DNA from: Mytilinidion resinicola
Lineage: Eukaryota; Ascomycota; Dothideomycetes; Mytilinidiales; Mytilinidiaceae
DNA: 64,000 bases
NCBI RefSeq assembly: GCF_010093595.1
Contig: NW_022985437.1
Span: forward strand, 3,122,628 to 3,186,627
Direction: 5' to 3'
How positions within the stretch are numbered: the stretch's first letter is position 1; the number at the start of each line of letters is the position of its first letter. This document shows positions 43,291 through 55,246 of this stretch, in pieces. The notes under the pieces are model-generated. The model had not been told where the DNA came from and made no database searches. It saw nothing but the letters and a program-made list of their open reading frames with translations. Made by a program: the position numbers and the translations under genes.

Positions 43291-44015
43291 ACGCTTTACC
43301 CTCACCTAGCTTCATCCCCTTCACAAGCCGCATTCCATGAGTTGGAGTATCTTATAAGTATGAAGCGACGAAGCCGCCAGATTTTCGCGAGAGGAACTGC
43401 CCACAACTGCGGCGCTGATGCAGGCAGATTATCTATCGCAGAGCTCGGAACCAGTCCTGGATTATACCGGGAGTATGATGGAGTGCTGTACTGAGATTAT
43501 GGGGACATCGGCGTAGAGTTGTGGTCTAGAGGTTGAGCGTGCATTTGCTGAAGGGGTGTCGGTGGCGATGCTTTCTTTCGGTAAAGGGTTCGCCGGCGCT
43601 GGAGGATGAGGCACGATTGCTGAAGACGGGGTAGTCCAGGACATACAAGGTGACTGGGTCTCAAATGTCAGCCCGATTTCTTGATTTAGAAGATGCTGTT
43701 CTTTTGCGGTACGGTCAATTCTTACCTAGAAGTCCCTCCGCTCTAAAACACCACTATACATGATCTTCTCCTCAACATGCAGCCCGCCAAATAATCGATG
43801 TTGCGGAAGAAGAACTAATGGCCATGGAGTCATAGAGTTTTAGCTCTTCCAACGCAGACCACACTTAGCTCCTCACTTTGGATACTGTTCTGAGGCTTTA
43901 CTGGCTAGCGTGGGTACTGAGGGTACAGTACACAAATTTACTTGCAGTCTTGGACTTTGATCCGGTCGAAGAGGTGAGTTGCAGCAAAGCCCTTGCGCCG
44001 TCGGGAATCCCACCT

Positions 44016-44800
44016 TTACCGAAATCCCAAGCGATGGAACTTGCTCTTTATATATGGTGCCTCGTATTCCCCCGGCTCAGCATTGTAGTCCGTGTCCTCG
44101 TTGTACCTCAGGTAAATCCGCTCTTTCTCGACCATGATAGCTTGGCTGACGTACCAGGTAGTAGCCAGAGGGACGAAGTTGAAGCTCTTGACGCAGTCGG
44201 CAATCCACCCGCCTGCACAAACTATCGTTCCGGGCCATCGAACCTTTAACGTCGATCGAAGAGGCAGACATAAGTCCTTCTCTTGTGTCCGGCCACGCAG
44301 TCCTTCTCTCAGTGGCAGCCGAAGCACAGCCGTCCTTCCTCAGACATAATGACTTGGTCGATGTGCCAGCTCGCGGAGCTAGATATCAGCGAAGCTGTTG
44401 GGGCAGTCGGCAACCCGGAACAGGATCTTGTCTTAGGTCATACAGTCCTTGCGCTCAAAGGTCACTAGATGGAGAAGGTCAGCTCTAATGCTCCCTTAGA
44501 AAGATACTGTTGGTCTCTTGCAGGCTCGGTCAACTTACCAAATACCTCCTTTATCTGAATATTACCAAGGGAGATCTGCTCGTGCAGAGGTAGATAACGG
44601 TGAAGTTTGCGGCGCGGTAGGTCCTCAGGGATGATCCGGTCGGTGAGCAATCTAGACGGCAGAGGAAGTGACAGCAGAACTCTTGGCGGGGCCACGACTC
44701 AATCATCTGCAACAGAAACACAACACCGTCCTTGGCCCAGGCAGGCGCGTGTACAGCCAATGATATCACCCTCAAGACCCTGATTTGTTGACTAGCGTGT
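44016..44800 (-). pseudogene. Spliced gene with a duplicated internal module, partly broken
   Basis: Exon LTDRIIPEDLPRRKLHRYLP...NIQIKEVF ends at TTTG|GTAAGT (44539). It splices (GCTGACC, CATCTAG) into VTFERKDCMT, followed by a TAA and then DKILFRVADCPNSFADI. A second, intact module downstream reads TIVCAGGWIADCVKSFNFVP and WYVSQAIMVEKERIYLRYNE, ending at 44016. The ADC..SF and W..xQxIM..E motifs appear in both, so the module is duplicated and the first copy has acquired stops. Confidence 0.45.
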
Positions 44801-45174
44801 CTATCGGAAGCAAGAGGCGAGAGGGCTTTATACCAGCTGACTACAGGGCCTTTCGGAGCGATTCGCGGTCGATTGTTAAAGTAAGGAGCTGCAGTTCAGG
44901 CGGACGTGGATAGAGTCTTTCACCTCCTTTTCCAACTCTTCAATCCTTTTTAGGCAGGTCTCCAATTTGGTATCCGTGGTAGAGGCATAAGGAAGGGCAG
45001 CTGCTCTTGCGCAACCAATTGCGCGAGCAGCTAATTCTGGGTCGTGGAATACCCGTTGGGTACGGCAACCTGGCGTTCCTTAAGCTCTTGTCGTCCTCGG
45101 TCTTGTTCTCTGCCTACGCCCTCCAGTAGGTAGATATATCCGCTCTCACTCGTTACTGTTTGCATTTCTATTAG

Positions 45175-45390
45175 TGGGCATGTCCAACGCCCAAGCAACC
45201 ACCCGCTTGCACTAACCAGCATCGGCGTCATCTGTAGGTTTGGCTGCTTCTTTACCCCGATCGTCAATCCGCTGTATTTTACCCAACGCTGAAGCGACTA
45301 CCCGCTGGCGCTGGCTGGTATCCACGTCACCTGTAGGTATTACTGCTTCTCGGCTCCGGACATCAATCCACTGTATTTGATCCAGAGATC
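45175..45390. repeat. Two-copy direct repeat, ~107 bp
   Basis: AACGCNNAAGCNACNACCCGCT...GGCNTCANCTGTAGGTNT...CATCAATCCNCTGTATTT occurs twice in succession (starting near 45187 and 45292). Divergence is moderate. Confidence 0.55.
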
Positions 45391-45678
45391 AAGAGTCGCG
45401 TGCCAGATCGATCTAGCGTAGGCTATTATAAGGAAAGAGGGGGCGATGGAGAGAGAGGATGTAGAGGAAGAGGGTGAAGACAGCGGACAGTAGGTGAGGC
45501 TGTGTTTGCTGTCGGCCCTTGGCGCGCCTTGGCCAACTACACGTGACAAGTGAAGTTGAAATAAGGACAATATACTTGCCCTTTATTAAATGTCGTCTTA
45601 ATGTCACCTTACTGTCACCTCACCTCTGCCATCAGACGGCCCAGCAAAAGCTTATCAAACCTCAAATACATAACCATC

Positions 45679-45831
45679 ATGACCGACGACGTCCCCACCC
45701 TCCTCCTCACCACCCTCTTTGCCGCTGTTGTGCTCTGCATACTGCTTCCTCGCGTCTACGACGCCTTTACTATGGAACCTGAAGAATACTACGCGAAACA
45801 TGGCCTCCCCGCAACGTACATGAACGTTTAA
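45679..45831 (+). CDS. 50-residue single-pass membrane protein (family copy 2)
   Basis: ATG at 45679 (CATCATGACC context), TAA at 45829-45831. It starts MTDDVPTLLLTTLFAAVVLC, with a membrane span at about residues 7-24, then PRVYDAFTMEPEEYYAKHGL and an aromatic end. It is clearly homologous to the minus-strand protein at 56070-56225 (VYDAFTMEPEEYYAKHGLP versus LYDALTLDEDEYFAKYGLP) and more distantly to 38766-38915. The conserved D/E-E-Y-[YF]-A-K-[HY]-G-L-P tail argues for a real, selected small protein. Function unknown. Confidence 0.7.
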   Translation: MTDDVPTLLLTTLFAAVVLCILLPRVYDAFTMEPEEYYAKHGLPATYMNV

Positions 45832-46481
45832 GTAGCATACTTCATAAAAAGGTATATAGAAGCATTATCACCATACTTCACAGGGTGTGTACACTAATCT
45901 AATGTCCTTGATATAGACGGCGCACGACAGATAGCTTAATATAGAGTCACATATTAAGCGAGGTGCTGGGCTGCTAGAGCATAGTACAGCATGTAGGAAT
46001 ACTGGAGGCTGAATTCTTAGGAAAGTGTGAAGGCTTGGTGTTTGGAGTTTTGGATACTTTGCAATAATAAAGCCTGCTTAACCGGATTGAGAACCAGAAC
46101 CTCTATACCTCTACATCTGCGATACTCTTCTTAGACTACGTTGGTACACTTGGGGTCTATATACCTCCACTTGGCGCCGTCTGGAGTTCTTCACTAGGTT
46201 TTACTAAAGTGAATTCCAGCCCGCCTTCCATTAACGCCAAGAGAAAAAAGAAGACGTTTACCTGTTAGCTGTACTCGCCAGCCTGACAGTGCCACCCTCA
46301 CCCCCATCGTCCTTAAAGTCTTCAGGGCCTTATTCTTTCAACTTTGAGTCTTTGAAAAAGCTTTTCAGTTGTCCGACATTACATACCGCTCAGCTGTCGC
46401 AATGTCGTGTCGAACGGCATTATGCCCCTTTAGAATAACCGAATTGTTAGAGAAGGATTAGTGAGATCCGTGAGCTTGTTG

Positions 46482-46768
46482 TTATTTATCATAGACCTTC
46501 GACATCATACTCGGGGTTCCGAGCGCATTGCTAAGACGCTTCTCCAAAACCTGCGTTTGATTCTTCGGTTTTACGTCTTGGGCAGTGACCTTGCGAGCTC
46601 GTCTCCAGGCTCTTGTAGATCTTATTGCGGACTCACTTGCTTGGAAAGCAACATTGCTCCGAAAGCGGTCGAAGTTGTGGGATTCCCTGTCAGGATTCGC
46701 TGGATTGCCTCATCTTCAGAGAAAATGACGGGCTGTTCTCCGGATGTAGACTTGGTGGTGAGGCTGGT
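46482..46768 (-). CDS. 3' exons of an unknown gene
   Basis: Exon 46637-46768 (open after a TGA at 46769; reads STSGEQPVIFSEDEAIQRIL then TGNPTTSTAFGAMLLSKQ) splices by a 47-bp intron (GTGAGT...CGCAAG) to 46482-46589 (VTAQDVKPKNQTQVLEKRLS to KVYDK stop). Phase is 0 at both sides. The upstream exon is not fixed. The N-terminal start is missing, so the gene is either longer or truncated. No family named. Confidence 0.45.
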
Positions 46769-47396
46769 TCATGGAATGCTCTTGCGGCGGCGCGCTCGCA
46801 ACCCTCAACCAAGAGGGGTTCCCAATGGACGTTTCTCTTCACGCTGCCCCCAGGACGACCTAGTAGCGCGCCGTTTGTCCTCCGACTCGCTCTCTTTTGG
46901 CTCTCAGCCTACGCTTAGTCGACCATCTGTTCGGCACTCGCTCACGGGTCTTAGCAGCGACTAGTAGACTCCAATTGCCTTCATGCATCTCAGTCGAGCA
47001 GACGCGAACACTACCCCTCGCACGCGGCGCGCAGCAGCGACGTCACCTGTCAAGTGTGTAAAGCCATGGTACCGGTCCACTGCCCCTCGTGAGCACACCA
47101 GAGCGAGCGGCTGGCCCATGCACGCACACGCAACTTGTCGCTCTTCTATCGACCAAGATGCTACTGTAGGTTCCCCTGGAGCTGCAGTCGGTCGGGCCAT
47201 GCTGCTGCTGTTGGTGTTGTGCGGGTGATATGGCATCGTTCTCCTGGACGTAGAGGCTACTACTATGGTGACACCAGTGTGAATACCGTTTCAAACCCCG
47301 TACACTAGTCCATGAAATCCAGGTGGCGACTTGGATATATGAGCTGCATTCCGCGACTTCGTATGGCGAATACTCTGAGTCCTCTTCATTAGGATG

Positions 47397-48100
47397 TCCG
47401 AGGAATGTTCGCTGCGAGATACGTTGTCCTCGGGAAGCAGTGGCGGTTAGCTGAGCAAAATGAGTGGAGAATCCTGTCTTCGGGGTAAAAGTCATGTGCG
47501 AGGCGCGCCGGGAAGAAGCGCTTGCCCAAAAACTCGGCGTGGTCAAACAGTTTCAGCCGCTGTGTAACGCTGCACTTGCGGAGAAGAAACTTCCGAGGCT
47601 GGTAACATTAGCAAAGTCGGGAGTCGGCTCTTTCTTCACAGGAGGAAGGTAAACGGCGTTGTCTTCTTCCTCAGGGGAAACGTCGTGTTCTTCTTCGGGC
47701 TCTCCAGTTCGGATGCAGTCGGAAAGCCAGCGGACTGGTACATGAAGGCCTGGAGACAGCTCGGGTTCATGCGCTGAATGCGGAGTATGCCAGGAAGAAG
47801 TATGTACCCAAGAGCATAGCATAAGCAAACCTTTCTAGCCGCTGGGTAATGCGACACATGCGGTGAAGGTCTGTTCAAGTCCGGCCATACTAACGAGCCG
47901 GAGAGTGGGATCTCTCTCCACAGAAGGAGGGAGAGTGGCTTTGTCCTCATCTTTAGGGGATGGCACATGCACTTCCGGGGTTGCATAAGATCATTACTTA
48001 AGCTTGCCCGCTCCATAGGACCTAGTGTTGTCGTTGAGAAGAGAGCATTGAGCAAGTCCGGGCTCTTCGAGAGGATGGGCATGTAGAGTTGCTTTTGAAG
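47397..48100 (-). repeat. Tandem duplication of a coding module (~295 bp)
   Basis: A minus-strand module occurs twice. Near 47960 it reads EVHVPSPKDEDKATLPPSVE and MAGLEQTFTACVALPSG then stop. Near 47680 it reads EEHDVSPEEEDNAVYLPPVK and FFSASAALHSG then stop. DNA identity is visible at TCCCTCCTTCTGTG/TCCTCCTGTG and CCCAGCGGCT/CACAGCGGCT. In the second copy another frame, reached by a possible 41-nt intron (GTGAAG...GCTAAT...CCAG), reads RKFLLRKCSVTQRLKLFDHA and HDFYPEDRILHSFCSANRH. That is strongly protein-like. The gene boundaries are unresolved. Confidence 0.5.
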
Positions 48101-48500
48101 GACACTCAGCGATATTGGCACGATGATGGAGAGACAATGCGCTCTTCTTCCTATTCTTAAAAGCCGCCATCGCGATCGCTGCCGTTCCATCCTTCATCGT
48201 CTTTGATCGTCTCTGTGACCTGACAAAGTGTGCTGGGTATGAAGCTTGCGTGCTGTAAAGTGCCAACTGGAAGCTTTCAAAGAGACGTACTTGTTGCCAG
48301 GGCGAGGCTAACCACCGGATCTAGGGCATGTGATTGGCGTATTATGGCAAGGCGTGCTGATAAAATGACTGAAATCGAGCGCGTCCACGTCGTCGTCCTC
48401 GTCGATAGTAGGATGCCTCAGCGTAGTATAACAATATGAGCTAAGACTACGATTCAGAAGAGGGACTTGGGGTTGAAAGGAGCCGGTCTATGGTGCATTC

Positions 48501-48944
48501 CTAGAACTCAATGAAAGGGCGCTCAGCACCCGCAACCGTCGCCTCTTCCTGGCCCGCCTCTCTATCCCCATCATACCCATCCACCTTGCTGTGCTCTTTC
48601 TCTTTAGACTCAATCTCATTCTTCTCATTCTCTTCCCACTGCTCCATCTTCTTTCTATCCTCAATCGCTGGGTCCCTCGCGAATCCAACAATGAATCTCA
48701 GCATGGCCCCGAAATACTCCTCCATCTCCTTCGCTTCCACCACCCCTGGGAACTCAATCCAGAGATCCCCCTCCCCGGTATAGCACCGCACAGAATATGA
48801 CGTCCGAGGCGCAATGGGTGTGGCGACGTTTCGACCGCGCTCCCTCAGGCACGAGGAGGAGGGTCGGAACAGGGAGGCCGCAAAAAGGATTACGCGCGGA
48901 TAGTGAGGCGAGCCGTGGCAGGGTGTGTTGTCCGTAACAATAGG
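48501..48944 (-). CDS. Hypothetical acidic protein, C-terminal exon
   Basis: One frame is open for 148 codons after a TAA near 48947. It reads PRVILFAASLFRPSSSCLRE, then CYTGEGDLWIEFPGVVEAKE, MEEYFGAMLRFIVGFARDPA and a Glu/Lys-rich tail (KKMEQWEENEKNEIESKEKE). There is no ATG near the N-terminus, so an upstream exon is needed, or translation starts at an internal Met (MEEYFG). The middle looks like a folded alpha/beta piece; the tail is a charged helix. Not recognised. Confidence 0.5.
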   Translation of the reverse strand, partial: PIVTDNTPCHGSPHYPRVILFAASLFRPSSSCLRERGRNVATPIAPRTSYSVRCYTGEGDLWIEFPGVVEAKEMEEYFGAMLRFIVGFARDPAIEDRKKMEQWEENEKNEIESKEKEHSKVDGYDGDREAGQEEATVAGAERPFIEF

Positions 48945-49415
48945 ATCTTAGAGCTCGTCGTCGACGCTCTCATTGTAGAGCTCCTAGACGGCGCAGAAGC
49001 TGGGCTTCACGGACTAAAGACGAAACGTGTGCCGGAAGACGTGCTTGCTACCTGGGTGGCCCGGATGAGGCTGATCGCGGAAAACGGAGCGCGTTGCATG
49101 CGTGTTTAGTGGGCAACGTGCCATACTACTAGGTGGTGCATGCTGAAGGAAGCTTCCCAAGCTTCTCGTCGATCGTGAAATATTCCACATTCTATAGCGG
49201 GACGTACTGGGAGAATTGTGGCATGCTGTGATGCCAGGAACAATGGGGCAGTAAAGCTTGTCATCGACGGTCCTCTTGTGGAGAACCTGGACGGCGCTGA
49301 GGGTCGGACCCACGTCTTCCAAACTAGGCGTGTCCAAGGTGACGTGCTTATCGCCTGGGTGAGGCTGATCACCGAAGACGGAGCGGGTTATGGGCGTGCC
49401 ATATACCGGCATTAA
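48940..49415 (+). repeat. Two tandem copies of a ~160-bp coding module
   Basis: Copy 1 (48940-49109) encodes ILELVVDALIVELLDGAEAG and PEDVLATWVARMRLIAENGA. Copy 2 (49242-49412) encodes AVKLVIDGPLVENLDGAEGR and QGDVLIAWVRLITEDGAGYG. The shared pattern is L-V-[IV]-D...L-V-E-x-L-D-G-A-E...DVL.xWV...RLI.E.GA. Copies start about 300 bp apart and each ends in a stop, so they are either exons or small tandem genes. Both frames lack a well-placed ATG. Confidence 0.55.
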
Positions 49416-49789
49416 GAGGGACTCGAAAGGCGGGCTCCACTATCTCTTCGAGAACGCGCGGGAAGACGTGCTGAGGCACCTGGGTCGGCGAGAGAGTATC
49501 GACTGCAACCATGTTAGTCTCCAGGGAGCTTGGGAAAATACGCAACATTTGACATGACTGACATACCTGGGCGCATCGCTAGAGATTCCTTCAGCGTAAG
49601 GCGCCTCGCGGGGATGGTTGAGAAGGGGGTAACGACTGCAGGTCGGGTGACGGAGGATAGGACTCCGGGTGGTAGAGAAAGAGGCACCGTGGAGCTGGTA
49701 GTGGGAGTGCTGTCTGGGCGGAGAAAGACTCCGGGCACGGCTAAGCCGAAAACGCCGGAAAATGCCGTCTTGATACTATTTTAGACTAG

Positions 49790-51890
49790 AACTTCTGCCA
49801 GGCAGTTTTTGAAGCGATTTACCTCGAGCGAACTCAAATTTCCTCAAAAATGCTGGCTGTCCGCGTGTTTTTGCCACGCCTTTTCATTACTGGCCGGATC
49901 TACCCTAAGAGAAGCAAAAAGAGGACTACATGATTAATATGTTAAGACCTAATAGCGACTAATGCTAAAAGAAGTACAAATAAAACTGAAGGACAAAAAA
50001 AAGGTTGCCTCGTAAGGTCTTAGGGTTTCGAACCCGGCTCCCCCCTTTTGTGCAATGGGAGAGTGTGAAGAAGACTGGCCAAGATGTTAGCGAGGTTCTT
50101 AACCACCCTCACCAGGAACGGGTGAGGGCGAAAGACGGTCGAACTTATTGCTATTATGTAGCCCAGGTAGGAAATAAGTTAGTGCGGGGTATTAGTTTAG
50201 CTGTAAGTTTGTTTTGTCTGGGCAACGCCCATGACGTTTCAAAGTCATATGAAGATGGAAAGCTTGATGCCCTTCAAATTGGGCTAGCTCTCCAAGGTTT
50301 TTCTTGACTGGGGACTAATTTGGAGACCAGTCGGAAGTCGCAAGTAGATATAGAAAGAATCGTGTACTCAAGCCTATGAAGCTCTGCGCATCCAAGATCA
50401 TGCGCATGTCCTACCACTACCACCACCTTCCTGCAAAAGGGCTGTCATCAGCCTTGGAAGCCACTGCTGACATGATTTTCATCTCCTTCCTGACCTCGAG
50501 GTCGTCTCGAATTTGCCCTGCCCCTTCTTGAAGTCTTTGCGAGTCTCTCATATACAGTCCAGAGGAATAAGCTTGGGCACTCTCTCTTACCACTACTTGG
50601 GGTACGTCCATGGACTTTCTGAAGTTCAAAATACAGTAGACGTCGACGCAGTGGAATTCAGGCCATATTTTGACTACCTCAACACCTGCGAGTTAGGCTA
50701 CATCTCGCGATGGTGTCGGGCAGTCAAGAACTGGACCAATGCAATGGTACATTCGGGCTCCTGGGCTCATGACCCAGTACTGTGCTGTTAGATGAGAAGA
50801 TGCACCCGGAGATTTCCGTACAACTTGAGGATCTTGCATGAAAGAAGACGTATCAAATTTCTACGAACCTGGAGTAGGTAATGCTCCGCATCTTTTGCAT
50901 GAGCAGATCTTCGCATAATGGGTTCTAAAAGATGGACCCAGGGAACTTTATTGACGGGTTCATAAATGCCAGTCGCCATAGCCAGCACCAAAATTGAGCA
51001 GAAAACAACCTATTCACTAGCTAGAAGGCTCGAATCAGCCCATCGCCAATTCCCTTTTGCGCCTTCTCAGGCCTATACAAGATCTGCTTCAATCGGGTGT
51101 CAACATAGGAAATCCGCCCCGCCAAACCTACTCAATTGCAGAGCCAGTTCGATAGAGAGATCTGTGTCACCTCGAGGTCTTGGAAGAATCTCCCAAGAAC
51201 CCCTCCTTCTCCACAAAACATTACAGGGCCAATTAAGACTCGCTCTGTGGTGCCCGGCGTTGTCGCAGTATTGTCCAAAAACCTTCCTCAGAGCTTTCTC
51301 GATGGGCCCTCGACCCCAATCCAACCCAGACCATTCCCGCTACATCAACCCTCAGTGCTTGTCGGAAAAGGTAGACCCAGGGATCGCCGCGGGCGCTGGC
51401 TCCTTCTGACTGGGGCGGTCAACCGTTCGCGGTCTTTCAGAAGGATGAATGCTGTGAGCTCTAAATCGAAGCCATTCTAATTTACAGTGCCTTGTCAAAA
51501 ATCCGGGCACACTTGCCCACCACCTTCGGAGGCACTTCAGCGGATTCTGACAGTTCTGATAAGACGTAAAGTCCCTAAGAGCTCAAATCAGGCAGATTTC
51601 TCATACTGATAGTCGGCCCACTTGCCGGTGTTTATGGTGCTTCAGTGCCTCGTCATTAATCGGGACTGAATGAAAAACGGCGTGCCCAGACTTTTGCCTT
51701 GATACTGTAGAGGCAGATTCCACGGTATCGGAGTGACCTTCTCAATTCGCAAATGCTGAAATTGCCCACGTTTAAAGCGCGGTTCGTCTTATTGGACTGT
51801 ATCCGTTCGCTCTGGGCCTTCCTCGATCTCTCTCTAATCTTTAGCCAAACGTCAATCATTTCTTTGAGCAACTCGACCACATTTTGCGTC
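49790..51890. other. No well-supported gene
   Basis: A plus frame at about 50005-50307 (RVRAKDGRTYCYYVAQVGNK) is protein-like but lacks an ATG. 49880-50020 is AT-rich with an A-run. The segment GGTTTCGAACCCGGCTCCCC at 50024 resembles a tRNA T-arm but has no cloverleaf. The rest shows nothing clear. Confidence 0.35.
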
Positions 51891-51898
51891 TCTCCTCC

Positions 51899-52538
51899 TT
51901 ATGTTCCAGCTTCGTTACCGCCGCTATTGTCGGCGGCAGCGTCTTCACGTGCCCCGGTCGAGTGCAATGGTTCCTGCGAAGCGTCTTGAGAAGCCGTAGC
52001 GCTAGGCCAGTAGATGCGGTCCCGATGCTTCGCTAGACGATGTTCAAGATATTTCCCCGATATTGAGGGCTTTGCCGCTGTGGAGAATGGGAGTGGAATA
52101 GGCTGCGATCCGCAAGAGCGAATACCGCTGAGGAAGCGGTTGGGTCGGTGTCGTGGTTGTGTGGAGGGGGTGCGTACGCGTACGATGATGGGAGGAAGCG
52201 CGGTGAGGTTTAGATTCGCATGATCGTCGTTGTCGTCGTCCTGAGAGCTCAATGCACTGGGAGTGAGATTAGCTTTTGACTAATCTACTGCCTGCTGAAT
52301 GGGATTCCTACCGGTGCTGTCGTTCGGGCAGGAGTTGAGTCCAATCAGTAGGATATCCATCGGGGTCGGTTGGCAGGGAGCAGATACTGAAGCATACGAT
52401 ACGGACTTTTGAAACGTTATACAGCGAGCGGAGGGGACAATGGATGTGGCGCCGGAGGTTTTCGAGTCGAAGTTGTTGATAGTAGTACGAATGGAGTCGC
52501 GGTCCTGCTGCAAGAGTCAGGACCCCCGCGGAGCACAT
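51899..52538 (-). CDS. Two-exon gene, 194-residue protein of unknown function
   Basis: Exon 1 is 52312-52538 (ATG at 52538) and exon 2 is 51899-52256. The 55-bp intron has GTAGGA, AAGCTAATC and TCCCAG, and frame is kept exactly (CG|T). The protein reads HSYYYQQLRLENLRRHIHCP, then CSLPTDPDGYPTDWTQLLPE, then an acidic SSQDDDNDDHANLNLTALPP and a disordered P/S/R-rich end (KYLEHRLAKHRDRIYWPSAT). Exon 2 has no usable ATG of its own, which supports the splice. The start could lie further upstream. No family identified. Confidence 0.5.
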
Positions 52539-53195
52539 ATCACATCACGGTATTTCAGTCCAAAAGCAGTCAAAGTCCGAAAAGATGTATGCGCTCGAAG
52601 TCACCTCCACCGTAGCCACTGAGCGTCTTCGCGTCAAGCTTATGGCTACGTGGTATCGTCAAGACAGCACAAGCCCTGCAGAGCGAGAAGCATTCTGGTC
52701 TGTACTCTCCAGCGGCGCGGCGCCGGACTTGATCTATTGGAGTACCCAGAGCTTTCTTCGTGCAGACCTTTCAATCCCTCTGAGCCAGCCTTGTCCACTG
52801 GGAGCTTGAGTACGGAGGTGGTCAATCGAGCTCGTGGTGGGGATGGCATGGGGAGAGAAGCAGCCGGCGGCCGCCGGAAGAGAAGATGCTGTGGGCGAGG
52901 TCAGTGCACCCATACCGCTTCAGCCGGACAACCAGGCTTCGTTGAATGTTGAGTGGGAGCCTACAGCCATTTCGGAGGTCGTGTCGCCAAACTTCAGATC
53001 CTGAGGCATATACTCTCTCCAGACTTGTGTGTAAACTCGTCTAGCACTGCGTGTAAGGTCCCTTAGTGCATCATCAAAAACTGCAAAGCCACAGTCTAGC
53101 TAGCCCGAGCGCACGTACAACGCGTCAACCATCCTCAAAAGTCCAGCGTGCAGAGGCCAGAGGCCAGAAGTTAATTAGAATGAGGAGTAGAAAAC

Positions 53196-53265
53196 TTCTT
53201 CTTCGAGCACCCAGACAAGCTGAGTGGATCAATGAAAAAGGAGGGGGTTCTCACCCCTTGGGGTT
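53196..53265. repeat. Partial copy of the 42/56-kb dispersed repeat
   Basis: TTCTTCGAGCACCCAGACAA followed by GCTGAGTGGATCAATGAAAAA matches the 56.52-kb and 42.0-kb copies. The second half of the repeat is absent here. Confidence 0.6.
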
Positions 53266-53726
53266 CCAAAAATTGCCTCAAGCCAGACGGCAAGAGGACG
53301 AAACTACCGACCGACCGGTGTAGAGAAAAGGTAACAGTGAGGGGGAGGCTGCTCATATATACTCGACAGAGATTCGTGCCAAGCAACACTAGTGGTAGGC
53401 CAGGCTTCCGATTGGAGGAGCATGTAGCGCTAGAAGGTCGTGGAAGGTCTGTTGACTGCAGCCTACCTAGGTAGGCTTGTGGCGTGTTCAGTGGTCGGAT
53501 AATCGGCGTTGGGAGTGGGTGGAGGTACTCAGGCGTGGCTCAGTAACGAGGCGGGTGTGGCTCAAGAGCGCCGGTGGCGACTACCTACACCTGCAGGCGC
53601 CCAGACGGGCATTCATGGATTGAAGTTTAAGAAGATTGATCGATTGACCATGTATGCCTGCGAATGCAAGGTCCGTTATCCAACAATTTCCCTTTGCAGG
53701 AAGCTTACAATCCACTTTTGCCGACG

Positions 53727-54843
53727 TCAGTCCAAGACATCATTTTCTGGCCTTTTCGGCGTTGTATTGTCCGCCGATTTCACGTCCTCATTAGCTGGTA
53801 TAGGGTTAACATCCGTAGTGAGACCGAGGGATGGTACGTGGCCAAGCTGCTCGATGGGACCGACGGTGGGAGTTTCGGTTCTGCTCCGGTTCCCATCAGT
53901 TAGCACAAGGAAATGGGAAACAAGGGCATTTACGGTCCCCGGTATTTCCCTGCAGGGTCCAGAGATCGCGACAGGGCTCCGCTCCGTTGGCGTAGAAAGC
54001 TGTTTTAGTGGTTCGAAGAGTGGAAAGACCTAGATGACTAGACGGAATTTCTGTTTAGGTCCTTTGCTGCGTCATTGGGGTACTGCCTTCGGATGAGCCT
54101 GCACGACAGGAAGGAGACGCTTGTATCTTCGAGATGATTTTCCGCCGCTGAGCGTTCGAATTGCCATTGAAATTGCCGTTCTCGGGCGGGCCAAAGCTGA
54201 CAACCTTGGGTCATCTTCTTCCAGTATCCATACAACGATGCATTGTACCAATGCGTTAATTGTAGGCCTGGGCTCTGACAGCATTGTCCTAAGGATTCGA
54301 GTAGATGACGCCATTCCGGCTTCATCATAGACTTTTGGGCCAGTATGAAGCGAGGGTTGTATGCCAGTAAGATGAAAGAGATGACAGGCTGTGCAACCTT
54401 ACTTCGTTTATCAGGGATGGTAGTCGCGGGGTGGAAGCGCATGTGAGGCCAAGGCGAATACGAGTAGCTATTCCTCAAGTGGTCAGCATTACGGCCCAAG
54501 TGGAAGAACAATATTTACGAACCTCAAGTTTGTTCATCTGTTGGCAAGGTAGCCCTACCATCAGCTCTGGCGACGATACCAACATAAAAATCCGATAGAT
54601 CCATGAAGTCGAGGAGGCGGAAGCTAGCGAGCGGCCTGTGTCGACAACTGAAGACAGTTCTTCGTCAAAGAAGCGGAAACACGGATCCTCAAATATGTCA
54701 AGGCTGTATTTGTATGGACGTGCTACAATGCCTTCCACATCTGCAACGACATGATAGAGGCATTTGTGGAAGAACGAGTCGGATGGAGGCGGGAGAGATG
54801 CCGTACGTAAGAGAGGACGTTTTGTAGTAAGCGGGAAAAACAA
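53727..54843 (-). CDS. Multi-exon gene of unknown function
   Basis: The 3' half is well supported. Exon 54084-54331 (EAGMASSTRILRTMLSEPRP, NALVQCIVVWILEEDDPRLS) splices by GTACCC...CCTAAAC...ATCTAG in phase 0 to exon 53727-54029 (VFPLFEPLKQLSTPTERSPV, VNALVSHFLVLTDGNRSRTE), which ends in TGA. Upstream exons are probable: 54343-54475 (SYSPWPHMRFHPATTIPDKR, donor GTAAGG) and up to 54843 (ARPYKYSLDIFEDPCFRFFD), but their junction phase is unresolved. The STRILRTML plus long alpha-helical style resembles fungal F-box/LRR-free regulatory proteins. This is only an impression. Confidence 0.5.
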
Positions 54844-55246
54844 CTCCGTAGGGAAGCTGATGTGGATCTTCTGGACACCCTTTTTAGCTGGAGACTCTAG
54901 TTGCGGTCAGGATTTCGTGGTCGTGGGACTTAGGGAGGGCGCTTGTGGATACATACTCGAGCGTCAGTGGCCTGGAAAATCATCTCTCATCCCCCTAAGC
55001 TTTCTCGTCCTACTGGGAATCGCGATATGTTCGTGGCCTCCTTTGCGCACCGCATAAGGTTCTCCGCTACGTTCTTAGGAATGGCAAAGCGGCAGGTTCG
55101 ACACGCCTGAAAGCTCTCCGGGCCCCCTCAGACAGTGTCAACAGACTGCCGCTGACTATTCAAATGAGCCCAAGATCGAGAATCTTGAGCCCCATGTCTC
55201 TCTCTAAGACATATTGGAACCACCTCGGCGAAGCTGCCCTTGAATC

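Noticed and set aside
50015..50050. T-arm-like GGGTTTCGAACCC
   Set aside because: A palindromic word only; no upstream cloverleaf of correct length.
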